NCBI GenBank assembly: GCA_008828725.1
Contig: MEHQ01002830.1
Location: 281,384 to 345,383, forward strand
Origin: Saccharina japonica
Taxonomy: Eukaryota; Sar; Phaeophyceae; Laminariales; Laminariaceae
DNA: 64,000 bases
Direction: 5' to 3'
The notes under the pieces were generated by a model, which worked only from the letters and a program-made list of their open reading frames with translations, was not told where the DNA came from and did not search any database. Positions within the stretch are counted from its first letter, which is position 1. Every line of letters starts with the position of its first letter. Below are positions 56,081 to 64,000 of this stretch, piece by piece. A program made the translations under genes and the position numbers.

Positions 56081-56837
56081 AATAGGCTGCAACAGGCTCT
56101 TAGCGTCACAGTACAATGGCAAATGAAATTGCAATAGACTACGGGTTCAACAATGGAATATCGTAGACAATTATTAATAATAATGAGGAGATATTGATGC
56201 GAGAAGGCCGCAGGCCTTCGAGCATCAATAGATGCTCTTCATAATGGTTGGGTGTCTGCCCGTGGGTGTGTACCCCTGCTCACGAACAGACACAAACGGA
56301 CAAAAAACAGTTCTGAAAACTGCCACAGCGTGCCTTTATTTACTGGACTGCTTAATATTGAGGTTTGTCTGTCTGCTCGTCCCTCGCACGTCCCTCGTTC
56401 GCTTTGCTTTTGTTTGGCGCGCGACGCGTACACTCAACCGATTCAGACACGCTCGGGACTGATAGAGGCCCGCTATTTGTGCCGACCGTCCTGTGCTGCT
56501 CGTGTCGAAAGCCGTGCCGAGATCGGAGAGCTAGGCGGTAGTGACTGCCCTAAACTGTTGCCAGTACCAAATTGTGTCACTGGGATTTCTCGGCAGTAGA
56601 GCAAACTAGCAGTAGTATATAGCAACGATGAGGAGACATGTCAAGCAAGGCAAAACATGCGCTGTCAAGGGTGTAGGGTGGCGTGTTCCACACTAAAAAC
56701 TAGTTGTTTGGTGACAGTCACGGCATGTCAAGGCTGTCAAGGGTTGAAAGTGAAGAACACACACACAGATTTGTACATCGTAGCTGCAACAGGCAGCTTC
56801 CGCACTCTGCAGACGAGCCGTCCACACGCACAGATTG
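56081..56837. other. Intergenic, nothing recognised
   Basis: A palindromic 'gaaggccgcaggccttcgagcatcaatagatgctc' hairpin pair lies at about 56,200-56,236. Overlapping open frames of up to 115 codons at 56,230-56,600 have no domain. Confidence 0.35.
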
Positions 56838-57420
56838 CAACCACACCAGCACCACCACCACCACCACCACCACCCACCACCACACGACCCCCAGCCACCA
56901 CCACCAGCCAAGCAGCAGGGGCACCTGAAGCTTGTGGCTCGTGCTCGTGGTGGCTGGGGGTCGTGTAGTGGTGGTGTCGTGGGCCTGTGGTGTAGCAACG
57001 ATGAGCATTACCACAAGAAAACACACCAAACACCCCATCACCACCACCACACCAACACCACACCACCACCACACCACCACTACCATCACCACCACCACCA
57101 CCACCAAACACCATCACCACCCGCACCGCCACTACCACCTAGTAGCTATATGGAAGATGCGCAGTCGTGCAATAGCTCTGTCCTGGTGGTGTTGGTGTCG
57201 TGGCAGCATGTGGTGTGGTGGTGTGATGGTGTGGCTTGCCTTGTTGTGCTCTCCTTTCTCGGGAACGCAGGTACCACCAGCAGCAACACGGAAAAACGAC
57301 AGTAGTACCAGCAACCATCACCACCACCACGAACACCACAAACACCACCGCCACCAGCCGAGCAACAGGAGCACGAGAAGCTTGTTACTTGTGGTGGCTG
57401 GTGAACGTGGTTTTAAGATG
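56838..57420. repeat. CAC/GTG trinucleotide-rich block with strand switches
   Basis: Alternates between (CAC)n on the plus strand (56,845-56,905; 57,020-57,140; 57,315-57,360) and GTG-rich stretches (56,930-57,000; 57,180-57,235). A 'cacctgaagcttgtggctcgtg' phrase near 56,920 is echoed by 'cacgagaagcttgttacttgtg' near 57,370, so the block is probably an internal duplication. It opens several overlapping His/Thr- or Val/Gly-rich frames that are artefacts. Confidence 0.8.
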
Positions 57421-57525
57421 GCTAAGCTTGGTCGTAGTTCGTGCTCCCAGCCTCCTCGATGCATGGTATAGGTGATAAGTCACACCAGACCACCGCTGGG
57501 CTCATATTCCTGGTACGTACTCGTA

Positions 57526-57592
57526 CAGCAGCAGCAGCAGCATTTTTTTTTTTTTTGTCCATCCCATTTATTATCTGCTGCTGCTGCTGCTG
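57526..57592. repeat. Inverted (CAG)5/(CTG)5 pair with poly-T loop
   Basis: 'cagcagcagcagcagca' at 57,526 and 'ctgctgctgctgctg' at 57,577 flank a 15-base T run and about 20 other bases, so the transcript or single strand could form a hairpin. Confidence 0.8.
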
Positions 57593-57631
57593 ATACCTGT
57601 ACGGTTTTTGCAAACATTTTTTTTTCTTCTT

Positions 57632-57960
57632 TAATTTTGTTTCATTTTTTTACGATAACTTGATCTTGGAACCATTCTACCATTTTTTTTGGTTTTCGTA
57701 CGTAACAGAAAGACAATAAAACAGAACGAGTTATGAAATAATGCAGAAAAATACAAACCAAACTCAAACGTACGTATTTGACCTGCTGAGTACACAAATA
57801 TGATGCCCTACGTTTCCGGCCGCTGCTACTGCTTTCCTTCTTAATTTTGTTTCATTTGTTTACGATAACTTGATCTTGGAACCATTGTACCATTTTTCGT
57901 TTCATTTTTTTACGATAACTTGATCTTGGAATCATTGTACCATTTTTCTTTTTATTATTA
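57632..57960 (+). repeat. Local tandem duplication around the hAT insertion site
   Basis: 'tttacgataacttgatcttgga' occurs at about 57,649, 57,858 and 57,909, each followed by 'accatt.taccattttt'. Further along, 'tacgtatttgacctgc' plus 'gagtacaca' occurs at 57,772 and again at 57,978. The second of these is interrupted by the hAT-like element, and the first serves as an empty site. Confidence 0.8.
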
Positions 57961-58001
57961 TACCTGCACCTACGTACGTATTTGACCTGCCCAGTACACA
58001 G

Positions 58002-58978
58002 CAGGGATGCGTATTTCCTCGCCCGGAACCCAAAATTTTCCGGGAAACAGCCTTTTTCAGCTTTTCGGAAAATTTTCCCCTATTTCCTCTCATTCAAGGG
58101 GAAAAAGGCGTGATTTTGGGGGGGGGACAAAAAATTATCATCCCCGGGTGGCCAATGCACTACGTGAAGCACAAGTATAAGATGCGTTCAGGCCTTCGGA
58201 CAGTCATTTTCGATAATGTTTACTCTACACTCTACCCGCACCAAGTACACAGTATTAAATAGTAGTAGCAGTTGCGCACAATGCAAGTACTTCTTGTTGA
58301 GTAAATAAATGTGCATAGGTTTGAGTTGATTTTTCACTTGTTCATGTCTTTGTTTGATTTCGTCCTGCAGCCGCAGCCATTTTATACTGGAATAATAGGA
58401 CTACTACGTACTGCCGTAGTGCTGATAGATAATATACTTATGTCGCGAGGTAAATCAGCAGCACAAGGGGAAAGCAGGACGTGAGCAGTTAAAGCAGTGC
58501 GCTGCTTCGTACGCGTGTAGCGATCACGACCTTTTCCGCGACCAGAAAATGAAAACATGGGCGCTGGACGCCTCAACGAAATCCCAGCGTCCCAGCTGCA
58601 TCTGCGCCGAGTTCACCCTTTCCATTCGAATATGCTAGCTCATATGTTATATATATGATTATATTTTATATTATTTATAGCACATTCCTTCGATGATTCC
58701 GCTCGCCATAACATCCAATTCCTCTGTATGATATCTGTGTGATATAATAGCAGGGGCCTGTGGGCGCCTACGTGGCGCTCTGCTCTGCTGCACAGCTTAC
58801 TCGTAGCGGCGTTTAAAAAAAAAGAAAAAAAGCAAAAAAAACGGGGGTTTCCATTCGATATGGAGGCGTTATTTTCCCGGGGATAGGGGACGCAAAAATA
58901 ATTTCCTCTGAAAAACATTATTACCTCGAGCCCTATTAATTTCGGGTAATTACCGTTACCGGGAAATACGCATCCCTG
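58002..58978. mobile_element. Non-autonomous hAT-like DNA transposon
   Basis: 977 bases with a 17-base perfect terminal inverted repeat, CAGGGATGCGTATTTCC, at both ends, flanked by a perfect 8-base target duplication GTACACAG (57,994-58,001 and 58,979-58,986). An 8-bp duplication with CAGGG-type ends is diagnostic of the hAT superfamily. The interior has subterminal G/C-run and 'ttttccgggaaa' type motifs, an A-rich tract near 58,815, and no transposase; frames are below 65 codons except one minus frame crossing the right end. The intact ends and flanks suggest a fairly recent insertion. Confidence 0.92.
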
Positions 58979-58986
58979 GTACACAG

Positions 58987-60383
58987 CATTGTAGTAGTAC
59001 ACATACATGATGCCCTGCCAGTTTTCGTCGTTTCCATATAATATGCACCAACACACACAGCCCAGCGATCCACTTAATACCCACTGTACAAGGTTGTTGC
59101 GCTGACACGCATCGCTTAATTAACAGTAAATGTTGGTGGGTGGTGTTGGTGATTGTGGGACTACCAGCCGAGGGACCAACCGACCAACCCAGTAAATCTC
59201 TCACCCACCACGCACACCCATCAATTACCTGCCGGTCAGTAAAAAAAGGTTTATGTGCTGACCCAAATCGCTTAGAATAAAAAACGATCCCATCAATGAC
59301 AATTAATTGCAGGAACACAGCAAAAAGAGAAGAACCGCCAACGCAGTAGCTTAATGCAGTTAGGAGTTTGACCACTTGCAGGCGTCTGTCACGCTCCTCA
59401 TTCCACCCGTTCTTGTAACTGCTTCGACCATATAATAACTGCTTCGACCATTGATCGTATGTGGGAATATTTGAAAATAAATTGAATGGACAGTAGGGCC
59501 TGGTGAATGTCTATCAATAGGGATTGTCTGTACGATAGAGCTCGATTCGTTTCAATTCATTGGAATGGAGGACCACAATAGACAGTCAATTGTAATAGCA
59601 AACTATTAATAGACAATTACACTTTTGTCAATATTGTCCAGGGTGTGGAATACACGGGATCAGGGTATACCTTTGTCACAATACCTGGGGTGCCGGTACC
59701 TATTCGGGTTTAAACCAAATTGTACCCGTATGGTCTTATCGTACCACTATATGGCTCTGTTTTTTTTCTTGCACATTTCACCGCCCAAAGACAAGGTTTT
59801 GGTGTCCGTGCGTACGGGATGAGTCTGGATGAGTGTATACTTAATTAATTTAGCGAATGAGGGGAAATCATATACTAAAACAAGTATAATACCACGGAAA
59901 AATTAGGAGCCCTGTCATGCGCACAAAGCCCAACACCTGTCTGTGTGCCTATATAATTTTGGCTTGAGCCCATACAGTATCTACTCCAGCTGCCGTCAAT
60001 GCTCCGTCCCTCTCGTGCTCGCGTAGATCTCCCGCGCAGGCGTACTTCCTTATATGTGCCCGCACTGAAAATAGAGCTTTTCTAAGCACAACGACCAGGT
60101 GGCACACCAACCAGGCATGTCTCTCGTTAGGGTTAGTGTTCGAGTTCGGGGTCGGGGTGGTGGCCGCCGTTAGCACGAGCCAAACATAATATCCCTGTCG
60201 GGAACGAATGCCTTACAGGTTCGTGACAAAACCCTACCCCTTTCGAAACAACATAATAAGTTTATGAGGGCACGTCTGAGAAGTTCGCCTGAGTGGGCAG
60301 ATTTACTCCTGCTGCTCCCTCTCGCATTAGGTACTCGCCTTTTCTATTCCGAAATATTTCAATGCTGCTTGCCGTAAATACTA
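58987..60383. other. Intergenic, nothing recognised
   Basis: Contains stray units of the AATTGG minisatellite at 59,480-59,640 and 'accaaccgaccaaccca' low complexity near 59,170. No recognised gene. Confidence 0.4.
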
Positions 60384-61737
60384 TAGACATACTTACTAAT
60401 ATCTCCCGCAGGGATCCCTCATCCCTCGCCTCTCAGAGCTCCCACTTCGAACACCGCCTCCTTTCATTACTTGCTCCTTCCTCTCTTTGTTCCGGTATAT
60501 ACTTTAGATGCGAGAGGCTTCTTCCTCTTTCAGTTTTGGGTTCGTGCGGGTGCCCAGAGAGTGCGACAGCGCGGGCGAGCCCGGCACCATCGCCGCTATG
60601 GGAGGGCGCTGGCCAGTAGAGGGGGGGACGGAAGGAGCGCGGTCGCCTTTTTCGTGGCTAGGCGTGGCGTGTCCATCGAGACACGAGGGAAGCATGAAGG
60701 GTCTTTGTCTGCGTTGCTGCTTGCTGTATCAATCCAGTATGTCATAATTATAAAGGTCGTTTATTAGTGTAAAAGAACATTCAAGCGGTGCTTATTTTTC
60801 GGAACACACACCAATTTTTTTAATCAGAGAGTGACAGCAAAGCGGTTTGAACACCATCATGCTCGAGCGGGCGAACGAGGGCCACGGTGAGCACCGGGCT
60901 TCACGCGATGCGGGCCACGGGGCTCACTGGGGCAGAGAGGTAGTAAAGCTCGACCCGGGCCGAATCGATGGCGCGGTGATCGCGGGGTGGCTGGAAGCGT
61001 CGAGGGTGGCAGAACGCGACAGCAGTCGTTTTAACTTTTTTGTTTTTTGAGCGGCGCGATCACGATACGAGTACGAGTTCGTATGTCATTCGAAGTGCTA
61101 CTGCTGTTACTGCTGTTGTTGCTTGCCGTTTTTGTTCGAGTACGAGTACGAGTTCGAGTATAATACGAGTACGAGTACGAGTCGAGTACGAGTACGAGTC
61201 GAGTACGAGTACGAGTCGAGTACGAGTCGAGTACGAGTCGAGTACGAGTACGAGTACGTATGTATCATACGTCTTTCTCAGTTTTGTGGATTTTTTTGTT
61301 TTGCATTCTTCACAACTTGGCGACCGTGCTGGTGTTGTGCGTTTTCTCTTTCATACAATAAAGTATACCAGGTATACTCGTACAAAGTACGAAGTACTTC
61401 GTACTCGTAATATTAATAGTGTTGTTGTACTACCACACATACTCACGAAACATGCACAACTCACACACCCACAGCAGACAGCGCAGCGCCGTGCCGTGAG
61501 CCGTGTTGCTGTGCTTTCTCTTTCGAACGTACAGCTTTGTCGTCCTGGAGCATGGAGCTATTGTGCACCCCGAGCATGTTTTGCATGCATGTCAAGTCCG
61601 CCGTTTCTTTGCTGCACCATGAACCTCTTGGCATTTTCAAGTCGGGTGCCTGCACTACTTCATGGGGGCCTCTTCTGTACCCCTTTCCTTGCGCGAGCGT
61701 AGCGGGCGGCGTCAGCCGCCCGCGAAGCGGAGCCCTT
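60384..61737 (+). mobile_element. Unclassified repeated element, copy 3
   Basis: Same orientation as 9,080-10,470 and similar over nearly the full length, with block-wise divergence. The plus frame 'NTIMLERANEGHG' to 'REVVKLDPGRIDGAVIAGWL' (60,841-61,050) is uninterrupted here, whereas copy 1 has a stop. The minus frame 61,805-61,461 keeps 'EVVQAPDLKMPRGSWCSKE' and 'HGSRHGAALSAVGV', as in copy 1. The element ends at the 'gagcccttgta' boundary, after which the copies diverge. No terminal repeats seen. Confidence 0.65.
61135..61262 (+). repeat. (ACGAGT)n-type microsatellite in repeated-element copy 3
   Basis: Runs of 'acgagtacgagtcgagtacg' units, at the same internal position as in copy 1. Confidence 0.9.
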
Positions 61738-61847
61738 GTACTTATTACCGTAGACACGTCACCGGTTGTCACGTACGCACAGCAAGAACAGATATACAGG
61801 TACACCGTGAAAAGGTTGTGGGTTACCCCGTTTGCCGGTATGTCCCC

Positions 61848-61932
61848 GCTTTCTTTGCTTTCTTTGCTTTCTTCTCTTTGCTTTCTTTGTTTCCTTTACT
61901 TTCCGTTCTTGCTCCTCCTTTTTTTCTTCCCA
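61848..61932 (+). repeat. Homopyrimidine-rich CTTTCTTTG tract
   Basis: About 85 bases nearly free of A on the plus strand, built from 'ctttctttg' units, with the potential for triplex formation. Confidence 0.8.
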
Positions 61933-62809
61933 CAACGTCACTCATTTCCCACTTTGAACTTTTTGCCAAAACTCTCCGTCGAAGGGAAAGGAAACCGGAG
62001 TGTATCACCATTATTGTGTTGTTTGTGTTGTATACGAACACAGGTACTGACTAAGACACGACTACTTACCACAGAACATATACATATATACTGTTGTTGC
62101 AGAAACATACATGGCGCAGCAGTAGTACCTAGCAGTGACTGCAGCAGTAGTATACACCCAGCCGTGACTACACAGACTAGTGCAAGTATAGTACTGCTCG
62201 GGTAGTTGTTTCTGCCCATCTACACGTCAGCTTTCAATTAGTTCGTGTTCTCTGCGTTACGAGTATATAGTTCGATGTGTAGGGTGTCATGTCTTCAACA
62301 CCCAGTGACCGCGCCGATTCTTTGTTACACACATACAAGCTTTGCGCTAACAAAACTATGACGCGAGACAGAGGTAAAAGCCTCGCAATTTCGAGCACGA
62401 AAAGCGAGTTTTGGGTAATGCAATGCAATGCCGTGCCGTGCCGATCTCTACCGCTGCTGCAAGGCCATGGATCGACAAGACCCTTGCCTAAAAAAAGGTG
62501 GAGGGGGGAGGAGGAACTGTATCATGTCCACAGCTACACCGATTATCCGCCAAGTAATAGCGTGGGGATGGAGCCCGGACGAGGTTTTCGTTGGATTAAC
62601 ATAAATGGGGTATGTACCGTCACTTTACAGCGCCAGCTGTATCGAACAGCAGTACGATATTTTTTTCCTGTATCGACACTTACTACTCTGGCAACCTTTT
62701 CTCCTATTTTGTCCTAGGCCGTAATGACCGTTCAATATGTAATGACATATCAATCGGCCCTTATATGTGCGTCTTAGAAGGCATTGTTACTTCCTGGTAC
62801 TACGGTACG
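61933..62809. other. Intergenic, nothing recognised
   Basis: A 142-codon plus frame (62,289-62,717) is open but without recognisable domain or splice structure. Confidence 0.35.
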
Positions 62810-63005
62810 GTACAGCAGTAGAGGACACCTAACGAGAAACAAGAAATATGGTCAAGGCTGGATTTCTTACTCGAGAGAGATCGCTTTCAACACTAATTTC
62901 AAGATAACGACTCGCGAAGTTCTTGTTTCACACTACAGTACAGTAAATCTCAGCCTGGCTTGCTCACTATAGCTTGTTTCTAGTGAGGTATCCTGTACTG
63001 TAGTA
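62810..63005 (+). repeat. Dispersed repeat, partner of 7,975-8,160
   Basis: Same order of blocks as the 8 kb copy ('gacacctaacgagaaacaag', 'ggctggatttctta', 'aagataacgactcgcgaa', 'cagcctggctt'). Confidence 0.65.
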
Positions 63006-64000
63006 CGAGTACAGCGGACGTTCTACAAGTGAGTATATATTCAGCAGTGCGAAAGATAGAGTGGCTCTTGATTGCAATCTCCAAGTTCGGAGACAGATAT
63101 GTTGTTGGTCATGATTGCAGCCAGCCCGCCGGGACTGCTACGAGATACCCGGTATTCAGTTCGCAGGGCAGTACGATACATATACCTGGTATTTCACCTA
63201 TGCACAGTCTGGCACCGCAGTTATTATCAGGTACTACAGCAGTACTGCTTGTGTACTCCTGGGCACACACCTGAGATGAGAAGGGCCTTGTGAGCTTGTT
63301 GTCCATCTCTGCTTGAAGTTTGAAATGCCGAAAACAAACGTCGTGCACGTCGTCGCCTGCTGCTTCTGGTCGCTATTCAGCTATAGTCGCAGAAATGTTG
63401 CCGTAGCTGTAGCTGTAGCCGTACCTGCTGCGGGTTCTGCTGCTTGTGATTGTGCTGCTTGTAGCCTGCAGCCTGTTGTAGTAGCTGGGTCAGGAAGCAA
63501 GGACGGAAAGACACAAAAGAGGACCAGAAGCCACATGAAATGTAAAATGAATTTTGTACAACTTGGTCGTGCTCTGGTATTTTTGATGTACTGCTGTAGT
63601 ATAATATGTCGTACAGCAGTATGTCCTTAAATATAATGATCGTTCTTCCATTATTATTCAATTGTATCCGCCCCTTGAAGTGCTGGATAGAGGGTGCATT
63701 TTATAACGGTCTAACCTTCACTCGTACATACAACATACACACATATACAATATATATGTGAAGTCTATTTCAAGGCTCTTCATGGTCTATTGGCGGGACA
63801 TCATTGATTGGCGGTTTAACGACGGAACGGGACAGGACGAAACAGCAAAACCGTCGTCAAATGAGTACCGTGTTACCATCCTGGCCCATACCGTCATCAA
63901 TTTCACCTACCACTGACTCGTACCGTCCCGTCCCGCCGATAAAATGTCTCCCGTCGTACTGTATCGTCCCGTTTTGTAATGACGATCTACACCTACCGTC
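63006..64000. other. Right window edge, nothing recognised
   Basis: GCTGTA-type repeats near 63,395-63,475. From 63,820 to the edge, 'taccgtc' and 'gtcccgtcccg' phrases recur in both orientations ('acggaacgggacagg' against 'gtcccgttttg'), possibly the edge of another inverted-repeat element that continues outside. Confidence 0.35.

Noticed and set aside
56693..57471. Overlapping His/Thr-rich and Val/Gly-rich frames up to 179 codons
   Set aside because: They are opened by CAC/GTG trinucleotide repeats in several frames at once.
1..64000. tRNA, rRNA or prokaryotic-type operons
   Set aside because: No cloverleaf-compatible T-loop and anticodon arrangement, no rRNA core sequence, and no ribosome-binding-site-led gene clusters were recognised on reading. 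A covariance-model scan could still reveal small RNAs.

Overview
This window is eukaryotic nuclear DNA, not bacterial or viral. There are no long uninterrupted reading frames. The convincing coding pieces are short exons with GT..AG borders and matching phases, lying in a matrix of decayed transposons, minisatellites and microsatellites. Large introns, a stramenopile-style BCS1-like AAA ATPase, a secreted Cys-rich membrane protein and heavy repeat load point to a large-genome stramenopile such as a brown alga. The lineage is an inference, not proven.

Two host genes can be reconstructed. (1) On the minus strand, a BCS1-like mitochondrial AAA ATPase fills about 52.1 kb down to 33.0 kb in 11 exons. 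Phases agree at every junction except the first, giving about 678 residues with Walker A, Walker B, sensor 1 and the arginine-finger region. A 177-residue Ala/Thr/Asn-rich exon sits inside the ATPase core. (2) On the plus strand, about 18.96-25.23 kb, four phase-compatible exons give an approximately 316-residue putative type I membrane protein: signal peptide, Cys-containing ectodomain, one membrane span and a short tail ending in a PPAY motif. I do not recognise its family.

The rest is mostly mobile or repetitive. Two oppositely oriented 3' ends of one Ty3/Gypsy family lie at 1-0.69 kb and 17.8-18.9 kb, the second with a clear integrase fragment. An unclassified element occurs three times (9.1-11.1, 16.2-17.5 inverted, 60.4-61.7 kb). 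A MITE family of about 250 bp has roughly 20-bp terminal inverted repeats and, in three copies, perfect 4-bp A/T target duplications. A second MITE family of about 100 bp is palindromic (three copies). A 977-bp non-autonomous hAT-like transposon at 58.0-59.0 kb has a 17-bp perfect inverted repeat and a perfect 8-bp target duplication. There are also tandem arrays at 25.7-27.1, 35.1-35.5 and 54.2-56.1 kb, and trinucleotide or pentanucleotide microsatellites.

The two host genes converge (plus gene ends at 25.2 kb, minus gene ends at 33.0 kb), with about 8 kb of repeat-rich DNA between them. Nothing suggests they act in one pathway. No tRNA, rRNA, CRISPR array or operon was found.
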